Below, piece by piece: positions 8,300-18,337 of a DNA stretch of 64,000 nt (positions within the stretch are counted from its first letter, which is position 1; every line of letters begins with the position of its first letter). This stretch comes from Nocardioides sp. REDSEA-S33_B3 (GTDB taxonomy: Bacteria; Actinomycetota; Actinomycetes; Propionibacteriales; Nocardioidaceae), in assembly GCA_001627335.1 (NCBI GenBank), contig LUPK01000010.1, positions 62,001-126,000 on the forward strand, written 5' to 3'. Position numbers and translations under genes: made by a program. Below the pieces are notes generated by a model. That model saw only the letters and a list, made by a program, of their open reading frames with translations. It searched no databases and was not told the origin of the DNA.

Positions 8300-9325
8300 T
8301 CAGCGTGCGGTCGCGGCGACCCAGCGCTCGAGCAGCGCCCCGGCCGCACCGCTGTCGATGGCACCGGCGGCCTTCGCCATCCCACGCTCGAGGGACTCCT
8401 GGACCGGAGCACCGGGCTCGTCGTGGACGGCCAGCGCGGCACCGGCGTTGAGGACCACCGCGTCACGCACCGGGCCGCTGTCGCCGGCCAGCAGACGGCG
8501 AACGACCTCGGCGTTGTGGGCGGCGTCCCCGCCGCGCAGGTCCTCGGTCGTGGCCGGCGCGAGACCGAGCGACGCGGGGTCGACGCGGTCCTCGCGGACC
8601 TGGCCGTCGTGGACGACCCACACCGACGAGGTCGTGGTCGTAGTGAGCTCGTCGAGGCCGTCGTCGCCCCGGAACACCCACGCGTCGACACCCCGGGCGG
8701 CGTAGACCCCGGCCATGACGGGCGCCATCCGCGCGTCGGCACAGCCGATGGCCTGGGCCGCCGGCCGTGCCGGGTTGCTCAGCGGACCGAGCAGGTTGAA
8801 GGCCGTGGCGATGCCCAGCTCGCGGCGGGCCACAGCCGCGTGCCGCATCGCCGGGTGGAAGGTCGCGGCGAAGCAGAAGGTGATCCCGGCCTCGGAGGCC
8901 ACCTCGGCGACCCGGTCGGCCGGGAGGTCGAGCCGGATGCCCAGCGCCTCCAGCACGTCGGCGGAGCCGGACTTCGAGGAGGCCGAGCGGTTGCCGTGCT
9001 TGACCACGGTCGACCCGGCACCGGCCGCCACGATCGCCGACATCGTGGAGATGTTGACCGACATCGACCGGTCGCCGCCGGTCCCGACGACGTCGAGCAG
9101 GCGGCCGGGCACCGAGATCGGCGTCGCTCGTTCGTACATCGCGGCGACCAGGCCGGTCAGCTCCTCGCTGGTCTCGCCCTTGGCGCGCAGCGCGACCGCG
9201 AAGCCCGCGACCTGCGCTGGGGTGGCGTTGCCCTCGAGGAGCTCGGCCATCGCCCAGGAGGTCTGTCCCGCGGTGAGGTCGCGGCCGGCGACGAGGTCGC
9301 CGAGGACCTCGGGCCAGGTGCTCAC
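8300..9325 (-). CDS. trpD: Anthranilate phosphoribosyltransferase
   Basis: Second committed step of tryptophan synthesis: transfers phosphoribosyl from PRPP to anthranilate. The 341-residue protein has the family length. It carries the PRPP loop [14 protein letters not shown] near residue 85, the [21 protein letters not shown] segment and a late NAGAAL motif. The start is GTG at 9325. The gene stands alone rather than in a trp operon, as in M. tuberculosis, where trpD (Rv2192c) also lies beside ctaE. The receiver-like gene upstream ends 7 bp before it, so the two are likely cotranscribed. Confidence 0.96.
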   Translation of the reverse strand: MSTWPEVLGDLVAGRDLTAGQTSWAMAELLEGNATPAQVAGFAVALRAKGETSEELTGLVAAMYERATPISVPGRLLDVVGTGGDRSMSVNISTMSAIVAAGAGSTVVKHGNRSASSKSGSADVLEALGIRLDLPADRVAEVASEAGITFCFAATFHPAMRHAAVARRELGIATAFNLLGPLSNPARPAAQAIGCADARMAPVMAGVYAARGVDAWVFRGDDGLDELTTTTTSSVWVVHDGQVREDRVDPASLGLAPATTEDLRGGDAAHNAEVVRRLLAGDSGPVRDAVVLNAGAALAVHDEPGAPVQESLERGMAKAAGAIDSGAAGALLERWVAATAR

Positions 9326-9332
9326 GCGGGGC

Positions 9333-9764
9333 TCAGCTGGTGGGGGCGGGGACCCGCGAGCGCAGCAGGCCCACGACGGTCTCGGCCAGCGCGATCGGGT
9401 CGAGGGGGTGCGGCACGGCGGCCTCGGCCCGCGACCAGGTCGCCAGCCAGGCGTCCTGCGGCCGGCCGGTCAGCACCACGACGGGCGGGCACTGGAAGAT
9501 CTCGTCCTTGAGCTGCTTGGCGATGCCCATGCCGCCGGCCGGGACGGCCTCGCCGTCGAGGATCGCGAGGTCGATGTGTCCCGCGTCCATGTTCTGGATG
9601 ACCACCGGCTCCGTGGCCACCTCGACGTACTCCACCTCGGGCAGGTCGGGGTGCGGGCGCCGCCCGAGCGCCAGGATGACCTGCTGACGCGTGGTGACGT
9701 CGTCGGAGTAGACGAGGACCTTCAGCGGCTTGCGGGAGGCAGTGGAGTCGCTCACGCGGGCCAT
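9333..9764 (-). CDS. Orphan receiver-like (CheY-fold) protein
   Basis: A 143-residue single-domain protein. VLVYSDD supplies the acidic pair of a receiver, LAILDGE gives the expected phospho-acceptor aspartate, and VVVLTG gives the conserved threonine. Where classical receivers have KP, this protein has VPHPLDP, so the conserved lysine is replaced. It has no output domain and no partner kinase nearby. It could be a phosphorylation-independent adaptor (inference). ATG at 9764 is taken as the start; an ATG seven codons upstream is possible. It shares a transcript with trpD. Confidence 0.75.
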   Translation of the reverse strand: MARVSDSTASRKPLKVLVYSDDVTTRQQVILALGRRPHPDLPEVEYVEVATEPVVIQNMDAGHIDLAILDGEAVPAGGMGIAKQLKDEIFQCPPVVVLTGRPQDAWLATWSRAEAAVPHPLDPIALAETVVGLLRSRVPAPTS

Positions 9765-9781
9765 CGTAGGCCCCACCCGGC

Positions 9782-10723
9782 TCACTCCGCCGAGACCCTC
9801 GCCACACGAGCCGCCTCCTGCGCCTCGAGCCGGTCCAGACGCCGGTCCTCACGGCGAGCCTCGGCCATCGAGGAGCGGACCCACTGGGTGAACAGCACGC
9901 CGAAGAAGACCAACCCGATCAGGTCCCCCGAGCCCCACAGGATGCCGCCGGCCAGGTGCTGGTCGTCGAGCGCGTCGGGCAGCCACGCCCCCATCGGCCC
10001 CTCGCGCAGCGCCAGGTAGTGCTCGCCGGCGATGAGGGTCTCCTGCCCCATGATCGTGACGCCCAGGAAGGCGTGGAAGGGCAGGGTCAGCACCGTGATG
10101 AGCACCCGGAACGGGTAGCCGACCCGCCCGGGCACGGGGTCGATGCCCATCAGCGGCCAGAAGAACATCGCTCCGACGAGCACCAGGTGCAGGTGCATCG
10201 TCTCGTGCCAGAACGTCGACTCCAGGGTCGCGGGGTACCAGCCGGAGTAGTAGAGCGCCCAGGGCGAGACGACGTACGCCGCCAGCACCAGCGGCGGGAA
10301 GGTCAGGACCCTCGCCAGGCGCGAGTGCAGCACGGCGAGCAGCCAGCCGCGCGGGGTCCGGGGCAGCGTGCGTAGCGCGAGGGTCACCGGCGCGCCCAGC
10401 GCGAGCGCCAGCGGCACCAGCATCGACAGGATCATGTGCTGGACCATGTGGACGCTGATCAGCGTCGTGTCGTAGGTCCCGAGCCCCGACGAGGTGGCCA
10501 CGAGGAACGACCCGAGCCCCACCCCCACGAAGGACACCGTGCGCGCGGGCGACCAGACGTCACCGCGGGCCCTCAGGCGGCGCACCCCGAGAAGGTAGAG
10601 CCCCCCGAACCAGGCCACGAGGACGATCGGGACGGGCTCGAACGACCAGGCCGTGAACACCCGCGCCAGGTCGAAGGGAGGCAGGTACGCCGAGGTCGCC
10701 GAGGCGTCCACCAGGGGGGTCAC
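9782..10723 (-). CDS. ctaG: Cytochrome c oxidase assembly factor CtaG (caa3_CtaG family)
   Basis: A polytopic membrane protein of 313 residues with about seven hydrophobic helices, assigned to the caa3_CtaG family. It has conserved histidines in [19 protein letters not shown] and HLAGGILW, characteristic of this copper/assembly family. It helps insert copper or assemble the aa3 oxidase, matching the ctaE-qcrCAB operon that diverges from it. GTG at 10723 has GAGGG seven nt upstream; a GTG two codons earlier is possible. The C-terminus is highly charged and cytoplasmic. The family name is firm; its biochemical role is less well established. Confidence 0.9.
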   Translation of the reverse strand: MTPLVDASATSAYLPPFDLARVFTAWSFEPVPIVLVAWFGGLYLLGVRRLRARGDVWSPARTVSFVGVGLGSFLVATSSGLGTYDTTLISVHMVQHMILSMLVPLALALGAPVTLALRTLPRTPRGWLLAVLHSRLARVLTFPPLVLAAYVVSPWALYYSGWYPATLESTFWHETMHLHLVLVGAMFFWPLMGIDPVPGRVGYPFRVLITVLTLPFHAFLGVTIMGQETLIAGEHYLALREGPMGAWLPDALDDQHLAGGILWGSGDLIGLVFFGVLFTQWVRSSMAEARREDRRLDRLEAQEAARVARVSAE

Positions 10724-10790
10724 GAGCACGCCCTCGAGTCTAGGTCGACCACGATCGGGGGGTCGGGGTGGCCCTTCGGGCAGGTCACGA

Positions 10791-10802
10791 CATAATGCTC
10801 GC
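10791..10802 (+). promoter_or_regulatory. -10 box for probable leaderless ctaE transcript
   Basis: CATAAT at 10791-10796 is followed by six nt and then the GTG at 10803, without any Shine-Dalgarno sequence. This spacing puts the transcription start at or near the start codon. It lies in the 79-bp divergent gap between ctaG and ctaE. Confidence 0.5.
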
Positions 10803-11441
10803 GTGGCGACAGCGGCAACGATCCCAGCATCCCGGCTCCACGGGCACCACGACCGACCCAGCATGGTCAGCGTCGGGACGATCATCTGGCTCTCCAGCGA
10901 GCTGATGTTCTTCGCGGCACTGTTCGCGGCGTACTTCACGATCCGCTCGGTCAGCCCGGAGCTGTGGGCCCAGAACACCGAGCTGCTCGACGTGCCGTTC
11001 GCGGCGGTCAACACCACGATCCTGGTGCTCTCCTCGCTCACCTGCCAGCTCGGCGTCTTCGCCGCCGAGCGCGGCCAGGTGGGTCGCACCGGGTCAGTCC
11101 TCCAGATCAAGGGCTGGGGGCTGCGCGAGTGGTTCATCCTCACCTTCGTCATGGGCGCCATCTTCATCGGCGGCCAGGCGGTGGAGTACGCCACGCTCAT
11201 CCAGGAAGGTGTGACCATCCAGGACTCCGCGTACGGCTCGATGTTCTACCTCACCACGGGCTTCCACGGCATCCACGTCGCGGGCGGACTGCTCGCGTTC
11301 CTGCTGGTGCTGGGACGCACCTACCTCGCACGCAAGTTCACCCACGAGCAGGCGGTCAGCGCGATCGTCGTCTCCTACTACTGGCACTTCGTCGACGTCG
11401 TGTGGATCGGTCTGTTCGCGACCATCTACCTCGTCCAGTGA
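10803..11441 (+). CDS. ctaE: aa3-type cytochrome c oxidase subunit III
   Basis: A 212-residue membrane subunit of the terminal oxidase with five helices, the short actinobacterial form. Diagnostic motifs are [17 protein letters not shown] in helix 1, the acidic VEYATLI region, FHGIHVAGG and the final [12 protein letters not shown]. It stabilises subunit I and the proton path. It begins the ctaE-qcrC-qcrA-qcrB operon that encodes parts of the bcc-aa3 supercomplex. The start is GTG at 10803, directly behind a -10 box, so the mRNA is probably leaderless. A 59-bp gap separates it from qcrC. Confidence 0.97.
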   Translation: MATAATIPASRLHGHHDRPSMVSVGTIIWLSSELMFFAALFAAYFTIRSVSPELWAQNTELLDVPFAAVNTTILVLSSLTCQLGVFAAERGQVGRTGSVLQIKGWGLREWFILTFVMGAIFIGGQAVEYATLIQEGVTIQDSAYGSMFYLTTGFHGIHVAGGLLAFLLVLGRTYLARKFTHEQAVSAIVVSYYWHFVDVVWIGLFATIYLVQ

Positions 11442-11500
11442 CGACCCAGTACCGCTTTTGAGCGCCTCCTAGACTGACACCGGAACAAGGACTCTTTGAC

Positions 11501-12373
11501 GTGCGAATCCTGAACTCAGCTGCCGGCCGCCTGTCACGCCTCCGTCGCGGGCGGCTCGCAGGCGCCCTCCTGCTCATGGTCGGCCTCCTCGCCGCAGGCG
11601 GCCTGTGGACCGCGGTGATGACCCCGGCCTCGGCCGAGAAGACCCAGGACCTGGCCAGCCAGGTCGAGGAGGGTCGCAAGCTCTTCCTCGTGGGCTGCTC
11701 GACCTGCCACGGCACCAATGGCGAGGGCATCCTCACCGACCGCGGCAACAATCTCGGCCCGTCCCTGGTCGGCGTCGGTGCCGCCGCGGTCGACTTCCAG
11801 GTCGGCACCGGCCGGATGCCCATGGCCCAACCCGGCGCGCAGGCGCCCCGCAAGGACGTCGCCTACAGCGACGAGGAGACGGCCGCCCTCGCCGCGTACG
11901 TCGCCACCCTCGGCCCCGGCCCGGCGATCCCGGCCGAGAGCGACTACAGCATCGACGGCCTGGATAGCGAGGCCCAGGAGGCTGCCATCGTCCGCGGTGG
12001 CCAGCTCTTCCTCACCAACTGCACGGCCTGCCACAACTTCGAGGGGTCCGGAGGCGCCATGCCCAACGGTGGCTACGCCCCGACGGTGCGCGGCGTGGAC
12101 TCCAAGTACATCTACGAGGCGCTGCTGACCGGTCCGCAGACCATGCCGACCTTCAGCAACGGCAACCTCACCCCCGACCAGAAGCGCGACATCATCGCCT
12201 ACCTCAACAACCTCAACGACTCCGCCGGCGTCGGCGGCTTCGGCATGGGCAGCCTGGGCCCGGTGGCCGAGGGCCTGTTCGCCTGGATCGTGGGCATCGG
12301 TGGTCTCGTCGGCTTCGCAGTCTGGATCGCCGCGCACACCACGCGCTCGAGCAAGAAGAAGGTGCAGGCGTGA
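11501..12373 (+). CDS. qcrC: Diheme cytochrome c subunit of the bcc complex
   Basis: A 290-residue protein carrying two c-type hemes, with CSTCH at residues 66-70 and CTACH at 174-178. It has an N-terminal signal-anchor (about 20-45) and a C-terminal membrane helix (about 255-280) followed by a lysine-rich tail. In actinobacteria this diheme subunit passes electrons straight to the CuA of the aa3 oxidase inside the supercomplex, replacing a soluble cytochrome c. The GTG start at 11501 lies about 8 nt after a weak AAGGAC. TAGACT near 11470 could be a -10 element of an internal promoter. The end overlaps qcrA by 4 bp. Confidence 0.97.
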   Translation: MRILNSAAGRLSRLRRGRLAGALLLMVGLLAAGGLWTAVMTPASAEKTQDLASQVEEGRKLFLVGCSTCHGTNGEGILTDRGNNLGPSLVGVGAAAVDFQVGTGRMPMAQPGAQAPRKDVAYSDEETAALAAYVATLGPGPAIPAESDYSIDGLDSEAQEAAIVRGGQLFLTNCTACHNFEGSGGAMPNGGYAPTVRGVDSKYIYEALLTGPQTMPTFSNGNLTPDQKRDIIAYLNNLNDSAGVGGFGMGSLGPVAEGLFAWIVGIGGLVGFAVWIAAHTTRSSKKKVQA

Positions 12374-13485
12374 GCAACGAGCTGACCGGCCCCGGGACGA
12401 GCGCAGACAACCTGCCGGCGGAGGAGCCGATCCCCAACCCGGGTCTGCCCAGCCACACGTGGCGTCCCACGGACATCGACGAGGACGCCGCCCGGCGCGC
12501 CGAGCGCCAGATCGCCTCGATGTACCTGCTCTCGATGGTCTGCGTGGTGCTCTTCTGCGTCACCTACTTCGTCGCTGACGTCGGTGACAACTGGACGACC
12601 TTCCTCGGCCTCGGTGCCTCCACCGTCGGCCTGGGCGTCTTCCTCGGTCTCGCGCTGCTGCTGATCGGCGCCGCGACCATCCAGTGGGCCCGCAAGCTCA
12701 TGAGCGATGTCGAGATGGTCGAGATGCGCCACCCCGCGCGCTCCTCCGACGAGGACCGCGAGGCCACCCTCCAGGCGCTGTCCTCCGGCGCCGAGGACTC
12801 CGGCATCGCCCGTCGTCCCCTCATCCGCAACACGCTCCTGGCCTCTGTCGGCATGCTCGGCGTCCCGGCCGTGGTGCTGCTGCGCGACCTCGGTCCCACG
12901 CCGGGCCAGGCCGCCGAGGCCGACTACCCCGGCGCCGGGCTCGAGAAGACCGTGTGGACCCCCGGAATGCGCGTCGTGCGCGACGTCGTGGGCACCCCGA
13001 TCCGGGCGTCCGACCTCGAGATCGGTGACCTGGTCAACGCCCAGCCCGAGGCGATCTTCCCCTCCGAGGAGAGCGGCCTGCCCGAGCTCGAGGGGGCCGA
13101 GCTGCTGATCGCCAAGTCGAAGGCCGCGGTCATCGTCGTGCGCATGGAGCCCGACACGATCATCCCCGGCGAGGGCCGGGACAACTGGTCGGTCGACGGC
13201 ATCGTCTGCTACTCCAAGATCTGTACCCATGTGGGGTGCCCGATCTCCCTCTACGAGCGGACCACCCACCACCTCCTGTGCCCGTGCCACCAGTCCACCT
13301 TCGACCTCTCCGACTCCGGTCGGGTGGTCTTCGGGCCGGCTGGTCGACACCTCCCACAGCTCCCCCTCGCCGTTGACGAGGAGGGGTTCCTCGTGGCCCA
13401 GTCCGACTTCACCGAGCCGGTGGGGCCGACGTACTGGGAGCGCGATCACAAGGACATCGGCGACCAGGGTGAGGCTGACCTGTGA
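12370..13485 (+). CDS. qcrA: Rieske iron-sulfur subunit of the bcc complex
   Basis: A 371-residue quinol oxidation subunit. Unlike short proteobacterial Rieske proteins it has an extended N-terminus with two hydrophobic helices (about 55-105) and a third near 155, typical of actinobacteria. The [2Fe-2S] ligands are in CTHVGC (C285, H287) and CPCH (C304, H307), with C290 and C306 placed for the disulfide. Electrons pass from menaquinol to the diheme QcrC. It starts at GTG 12370 overlapping qcrC by 4 bp, and its end overlaps qcrB by 4 bp. Confidence 0.97.
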   Translation: MSNELTGPGTSADNLPAEEPIPNPGLPSHTWRPTDIDEDAARRAERQIASMYLLSMVCVVLFCVTYFVADVGDNWTTFLGLGASTVGLGVFLGLALLLIGAATIQWARKLMSDVEMVEMRHPARSSDEDREATLQALSSGAEDSGIARRPLIRNTLLASVGMLGVPAVVLLRDLGPTPGQAAEADYPGAGLEKTVWTPGMRVVRDVVGTPIRASDLEIGDLVNAQPEAIFPSEESGLPELEGAELLIAKSKAAVIVVRMEPDTIIPGEGRDNWSVDGIVCYSKICTHVGCPISLYERTTHHLLCPCHQSTFDLSDSGRVVFGPAGRHLPQLPLAVDEEGFLVAQSDFTEPVGPTYWERDHKDIGDQGEADL

Positions 13486-15227
13486 GCATCGACACCAGCA
13501 GGGTCGCGACGAGCAACTCGTCAGCGGCCACTGCCAAGAAGCCGGGCAAGGCCGGCGCCGTCGCCAACTGGGCCGACGAGCGCCTGGGCCTGGGCACGGC
13601 CATGAAGAAGAACCTGCGCAAGGTCTTCCCCGACCACTGGTCCTTCATGCTGGGCGAGATCGCCCTGTGGAGCTTCGTGGTCCTCCTGCTCACCGGCGTC
13701 TTCCTGACGCTGTGGTACCACCCGAGCATGGCCGAGGTGGTCTACGAGGGCTCCTACGACCCGCTGCGGGGCGTGCTCATGTCCGACGCGATGGCCTCGA
13801 CGCTGGACATCTCCTTCGACGTCCGGGGCGGACTGATGATCCGGCAGGCCCACCACTGGGCTGCCATGATCTTCATCGCGTCCATGATGATCCACCTGCT
13901 GCGCGTGTACTTCACCGGCGCCTACCGCAAGCCCCGGGAGCTCAACTGGGTCATCGGCTGCCTGTTGCTGCTGCTGGGCACGCTCGAGGGTTTCACGGGC
14001 TACTCGCTGCCCGACGACCTGCTGTCGGGCACCGGCATCCGCGCCGCGGACGGCTTCATGAAGTCGATCCCAGTTGTGGGCACCTACGTCAGCTTCTTCC
14101 TCTTCGGCGGCGAGTTCCCCGGCGACCAGATCATCCCGCGGCTCTACATGATCCACGTGCTGCTGATCCCGGGCCTGCTGCTGGCGCTGATCGCGGCCCA
14201 CATGCTGCTGCTCGTCTACCACAAGCACACCCAGTGGCCTGGCCCCGGCCGCACCGAGGAGAACGTCGTCGGCTTCCCGATGCTCCCGGTGTACGCCGCC
14301 AAGGCCGGTGGTTTCTTCTTCATCGTCTTCGGTGTCACCGCGATCATGGGTGGCCTCCTGGGCATCAACCCGATCTGGAAGTACGGCCCCTACGACCCGA
14401 CCAAGGTCACGGCCGGCTCCCAGCCCGACTGGTACATGGGTTGGCCCGACGGCGCGCTGCGGATCATGCCCGGCTGGGAGTTCCACCTCGGTGGCTACTC
14501 CTTCGCGCTGAACGTCTTCCTGCCGATCATCGTGCTGCCGGGTCTGATGTTCACGATCCTGCTGCTGCTGCCCTTCATCGAGTCCTGGATCACCGGGGAC
14601 AAGCGTGAGCACCACCTGCTGGAGCGCCCGCGCAACGCCCCGACCCGGACCGCGCTGATGGTCTCGCTGATGACCTTCTACGGCCTGATGTGGGCCGCGG
14701 GCGGCAACGACATCATCGCGATCACGTTGAACTCCGACATCAACCAGATCACCTACTTCATGCGGGTGGCGGTCTTCGTCGGACCTGCGATCGCGTTCTG
14801 GGTCACGCGTCGCTGGTGCATCTCGCTCCAGCGCCACGACGAGGCGAAGCTGCTGCACGGCTACGAGACGGGCGTCATCATGCGCTCGCCCGAGGGTGGC
14901 TACTCCGAGCGGCACCTGCCGATCAGCGAGAACGCCGCCTACACCCTCACCGCTCGCGACCGCGACGTCGTCTACACCCCCGGGTCGGAGACCGACGAGA
15001 GCGGCGTGGCGGCCCCGGGTGGCCGGCTCAACGGTCTACGCGCCAAGCTCTCCGAGCTCTGGTTCGCCGACAACGTGCAGAAGCCGACCGCGCAGGAGCT
15101 CGAGGAGGCCCGGCACCACGCCGAGCACGAGCACGCGCTCACCGCAGCGCTCGACGGCGTCGCCGCCGACGGGCACCAGTTCGACGGCCACCACGCCGTC
15201 GAGGGTGAGTCGCTCCGCGGTCACTGA
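13482..15227 (+). CDS. qcrB: Cytochrome b subunit of the bcc complex
   Basis: A 581-residue membrane protein binding two b hemes and the quinol sites. The first four helices carry the heme histidine pairs (HHWAAM and HLLRVYFTGAYRKPRELNW; HVLLIPG and HMLLLVYHKH), followed by the conserved PDWYMGW quinol-site region. The long hydrophilic C-terminal tail, rich in H and E, is normal for actinobacterial QcrB. It is the target class of Q203-type inhibitors in mycobacteria. The start is GTG 13482, overlapping qcrA by 4 bp. A strong hairpin terminator follows 15 bp after the stop. Confidence 0.97.
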   Translation: MSIDTSRVATSNSSAATAKKPGKAGAVANWADERLGLGTAMKKNLRKVFPDHWSFMLGEIALWSFVVLLLTGVFLTLWYHPSMAEVVYEGSYDPLRGVLMSDAMASTLDISFDVRGGLMIRQAHHWAAMIFIASMMIHLLRVYFTGAYRKPRELNWVIGCLLLLLGTLEGFTGYSLPDDLLSGTGIRAADGFMKSIPVVGTYVSFFLFGGEFPGDQIIPRLYMIHVLLIPGLLLALIAAHMLLLVYHKHTQWPGPGRTEENVVGFPMLPVYAAKAGGFFFIVFGVTAIMGGLLGINPIWKYGPYDPTKVTAGSQPDWYMGWPDGALRIMPGWEFHLGGYSFALNVFLPIIVLPGLMFTILLLLPFIESWITGDKREHHLLERPRNAPTRTALMVSLMTFYGLMWAAGGNDIIAITLNSDINQITYFMRVAVFVGPAIAFWVTRRWCISLQRHDEAKLLHGYETGVIMRSPEGGYSERHLPISENAAYTLTARDRDVVYTPGSETDESGVAAPGGRLNGLRAKLSELWFADNVQKPTAQELEEARHHAEHEHALTAALDGVAADGHQFDGHHAVEGESLRGH

Positions 15228-15242
15228 CCGACACGTACGACG

Positions 15243-15281
15243 CCGAAGGCCCGGTCCCCCGAGCGGGGGCCGGGCCTTCGG
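15243..15281. terminator. Hairpin terminator after qcrB (convergent)
   Basis: A near-perfect inverted repeat of 17 bp pairs 15243-15260 with 15265-15281, with one bulged T and the loop GAGC. No T-tract follows, as is common in actinobacteria. It separates qcrB from the convergent lipoprotein remnant and could act in both directions. Confidence 0.8.
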
Positions 15282-15327
15282 CCTCGGTGGGACAGCAGCC
15301 CAGGGCGTGGGCAGGCGGGAGGCGGCG

Positions 15328-16017
15328 TCAAGACAGCGCCGAGACGCCGTTGACGTCGAGGTCGACGCGCACCTCGGTGCCGGCCTGCCAGTAGCGCCGC
15401 GGACGCCAGTGAGCCTCGGTGTTGCTGAGCCAGTGCCAGGTGCCGGGCTGCTGCGGCACCGACTCGACCCGCATCTGGCGCTCCATCGAGGCACGGTCGG
15501 TCACCGGCACGTCGAAGGACACCACGACCGGCATGCCGACCCCCACCGTCTTGCCGTCCAGCGGCGCGACGGACGCGTAGGTCTGCTCGGCGAGCGAGAG
15601 GTCCTGGGTCCGGAAGCGGGTCACCGACCGCACCGCGGCGCCGTCGGCGTCGCGCCCCACGGCGCGGACCGTGTACGCCGCCCCGGGCTCCAGCCGCTCG
15701 CCGGCCACCCACTGCGTGCCGTCCACGGAGACCTCGCCGGGGACGTCGCCGGCGGGCGAGCTGACGGTGACCCTCTCCAGCACCGCGGACTCGGCCTGCA
15801 CGTCCAGGAGGGTGTCGACGGTGACGTCGCGCTCACCGCGCCCCTCGTTGAGGACCAGGCGGGCCGGTCCCTCGCCAGGCGTCTGTGCGGAGTCCTGACC
15901 GCCGTCGCCCCCTTCACCGGGCAGCGGAGCACCCTCACAGGCGCTCAGCCCCGTGGCGACCAGGGCCACGAGGCTGACCTAGGCCAGCAGGGTCCGCGGG
16001 CAGCGGTAGCCGGTCAC
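15328..16017 (-). pseudogene. Ig-like-domain lipoprotein (L,D-transpeptidase N-terminal half) with an amber codon in its signal peptide
   Basis: Reading from a strong start (GTG at 16017, GGGAGGAG six nt upstream) gives a signal sequence ending in the lipobox LSAC. Codon 13 of that signal is TAG (minus strand, 15981-15979). The downstream frame is intact for 213 codons. It encodes two Ig-like sandwich regions matching the N-terminal part of L,D-transpeptidases of the LdtMt2 type (R-Y-W-x-x-G near the end). The catalytic YkuD domain that should follow is absent: the frame stops and a terminator lies about 45 bp on. Re-initiation at GTG 15969 would leave a short, weak signal. It is either a decaying gene or an Ig-only lipoprotein with a sequencing error. 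Confidence 0.65.
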
Positions 16018-16113
16018 CGTCAACTCCTCCCAGCAGGTGGCTCAGTGGCGGTGACAGTCCGGACGCGGGGTGCGTGGACCGTCCCAGGGTAGGCACGGGG
16101 TGCCCACGACGAC

Positions 16114-16153
16114 GCACTCCGCGCCGTCCCTGTGCAGGGAGGACGCGGAGTGC
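16114..16153. terminator. Hairpin terminator after ctaF
   Basis: The arms 16114-16131 and 16136-16153 pair over 10 bp plus 5 bp with a 3-nt internal mismatch and the loop GTGC. It lies 22 bp beyond the ctaF stop on the minus strand and is a likely end of the ctaC-ctaD-ctaF transcript. Confidence 0.65.
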
Positions 16154-16175
16154 GGCGAAAAGGTTGCGGTGACCC

Positions 16176-16592
16176 TCAGTGGGCGTGCTCACCCCGGTAG
16201 TACTCGAAGACCAGGCCACAGGTGGCCAGCGCGCCCAGCACGGAGCCGATGATGAAGAGCCACCAGGCGGTCATCGCCAGGGCGAAGACCATGACGCCGA
16301 GCGTGAGGGCCGCCCACAGCGGCCACCAGGAGTAGGGCGGGAAGAAACCCAGCTCACCGGCGCCGTCCGCGATCTCGGCGTCGTGGCGGTCCTCGGGACG
16401 GGGCTCCATCTTCCGGGCGTGGAAGCCGAGGTAGATGGTGACCATGAGGGTCAGCAGCGCCGTCATCGTGAGCGCGGAGGTCCCGGTCCAGTCGGCTCCG
16501 GTCTCGCCGGCGCCCGTGATGAACCAGTAGGCCGGGGTCACCAGCACCAGGAAGATGGTGGCGATCGCGAAGATCCAGGCTTCGGCCTTCAT
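16176..16592 (-). CDS. ctaF: Actinobacterial cytochrome c oxidase subunit IV
   Basis: A 138-residue membrane subunit with four hydrophobic helices arranged as two pairs around a charged cytoplasmic loop. [13 protein letters not shown] is the recognisable family segment. It is the extra subunit specific to actinobacterial aa3 oxidases and structurally supports subunits I and III. The ATG at 16592 overlaps the end of ctaD by 4 bp, which confirms the ctaC-ctaD-ctaF operon. Confidence 0.93.
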   Translation of the reverse strand: MKAEAWIFAIATIFLVLVTPAYWFITGAGETGADWTGTSALTMTALLTLMVTIYLGFHARKMEPRPEDRHDAEIADGAGELGFFPPYSWWPLWAALTLGVMVFALAMTAWWLFIIGSVLGALATCGLVFEYYRGEHAH

Positions 16593-18337
16593 CGGGACTC
16601 ATCCCCCTTCGTGTGCTCGCCCCGCACGATGTCCTCGCGGCCCGTCATGTCCGGAGCATCGGCGAAGTCACCGTTGGCGGCAGCCTGGTTCTGGTCCAGG
16701 TCGAGCGCCGCGATCTCCGGGTGGTGCAGGTCGAAGGCCGGCGACTCCGAGCGGATGCGCGGGATGGTGTGGAAGTTGTGGCGCGGCGGCGGGCACGAGG
16801 TGGCCCACTCCAGCGACCGGCCCCAACCCCACGGGTCGTCGACCTCCACGAGCGGAGCGTTGCGCGAGACGTAGAGGTTGTAGAAGAACGGCAGCATCGA
16901 CAGCGAGAGCAGGAAGGCACCGACGGTCGAGACCTGGTTGAGGAAGGTGAAGCCGTCCTCGGGCAGGTAGTCGGCGTAGCGCCGCGGCATGCCCTCCACG
17001 CCCAGCCAGTGCTGGACGAGGAAGGTCAGGTGGAAGCTGACGAAGAGCATCCAGAAGTGCAGCTTGCCGAGGCGCTCGTCGAGCATCCGGCCGGTGAACT
17101 TGGGCCACCAGAAGTAGAAGCCGGCGAACATCGCGAAGACCACGGTGCCGAAGACGACGTAGTGGAAGTGCGCCACCACGAAGTAGGAGTCGGAGACGAC
17201 GAAGTCCAGCGGCGGGCTGGCCAGGATGACACCGGTCAGGCCACCGAAGAGGAAGGTCGTGAGGAAGCCGATCGACCACAGCATCGGGGTGTCGAAGGAC
17301 AGCGAGCCGCCCCACATCGTGCCGATCCAGTTGAAGAACTTCACGCCGGTCGGCACCGCGATGAGGAAGGTCATGCCGGAGAAGAAGGGCAGGTCGACCG
17401 CACCGGTGACGAACATGTGGTGGGCCCACACCGCGACCGAGAGGATCGCGATGCCGAGGGTCGCCCCGACCAGGCCGACGTAGCCGAAGATCGGCTTGCG
17501 GCTGAAGACGGGGAGGATCTCGGTCACGATGCCGAAGAACGGCAGCGCGATGATGTAGACCTCCGGGTGCCCGAAGAACCAGAACAGGTGCTGCCACAGG
17601 ATCGCCCCGCCGTGGGCGGTGTCGAAGACGTGGGCACCGAGGCTCCGGTCGGCCTCCAGCATCAGCAGGGCGCCCGCGAGGATCGGGAAGGCGATGAGCA
17701 CCAGCAGGCTGGTGATCAGCACGTTCCAGACGAACATCGGCATCCGGAACATCGTCATGCCGGGCGCGCGCATGCAGATGATCGTGGTGATGAAGTTGAC
17801 CGCACCGAGGATCGAGCCGAGGCCGGCCATCCACAGGCCCATGATCCACAGGTCACCGCCGACGCCCGGCGAGCGGACCGCGTCGGAGAGCGGGGTGTAG
17901 GCGAACCAGCCGAAGTCGGCCGCGCCCTGGGGCGTGAGGAAACCGGAGGCGGCAATGAGGCCGCCGAACAGGAACAGCCAGTAGCTGAACATGTTCAGGC
18001 GCGGGAAAGCCACGTCCGGGGAGCCGATCTGGATCGGCATGATGACGTTCGCGAAGCCGAAGAACAGCGGCGTCGCGAAGAGCAGCAGCATGATCGTGCC
18101 GTGCATGGTGAAGAGCTGGTTGTAGACCTCGTCGTTGACCACCTGCGAGCCGGGTGCGAACAGCTCGGCGCGGATCAGCAGTGCCATGACGCCACCGATG
18201 AGGAACCATGCGAAAGACGTGACGAGGTACATCTTGCCGATCAGCTTGTGATCGGTCGTGGTCAGCATCCGGACCACGAGCTCGCCGAGGGGCTTGCGCC
18301 CGCTCTGCTGCGTGGGGTGGGCCGCGGTGGCGGTCAT
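16589..18337 (-). CDS. ctaD: aa3-type cytochrome c oxidase subunit I
   Basis: A 582-residue catalytic subunit holding heme a and the heme a3-CuB centre, which reduces O2 to water and pumps protons. Twelve helices are visible. Signatures include the CuB ligand motif [15 protein letters not shown], the HHMF pair, and the H-x-H heme ligand segment [12 protein letters not shown]. The ATG at 18337 overlaps the ctaC stop by 4 bp. In M. tuberculosis ctaD lies elsewhere; here subunits I, II and IV are together, as in Streptomyces and Nocardioides. Confidence 0.97.
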   Translation of the reverse strand: MTATAAHPTQQSGRKPLGELVVRMLTTTDHKLIGKMYLVTSFAWFLIGGVMALLIRAELFAPGSQVVNDEVYNQLFTMHGTIMLLLFATPLFFGFANVIMPIQIGSPDVAFPRLNMFSYWLFLFGGLIAASGFLTPQGAADFGWFAYTPLSDAVRSPGVGGDLWIMGLWMAGLGSILGAVNFITTIICMRAPGMTMFRMPMFVWNVLITSLLVLIAFPILAGALLMLEADRSLGAHVFDTAHGGAILWQHLFWFFGHPEVYIIALPFFGIVTEILPVFSRKPIFGYVGLVGATLGIAILSVAVWAHHMFVTGAVDLPFFSGMTFLIAVPTGVKFFNWIGTMWGGSLSFDTPMLWSIGFLTTFLFGGLTGVILASPPLDFVVSDSYFVVAHFHYVVFGTVVFAMFAGFYFWWPKFTGRMLDERLGKLHFWMLFVSFHLTFLVQHWLGVEGMPRRYADYLPEDGFTFLNQVSTVGAFLLSLSMLPFFYNLYVSRNAPLVEVDDPWGWGRSLEWATSCPPPRHNFHTIPRIRSESPAFDLHHPEIAALDLDQNQAAANGDFADAPDMTGREDIVRGEHTKGDESR

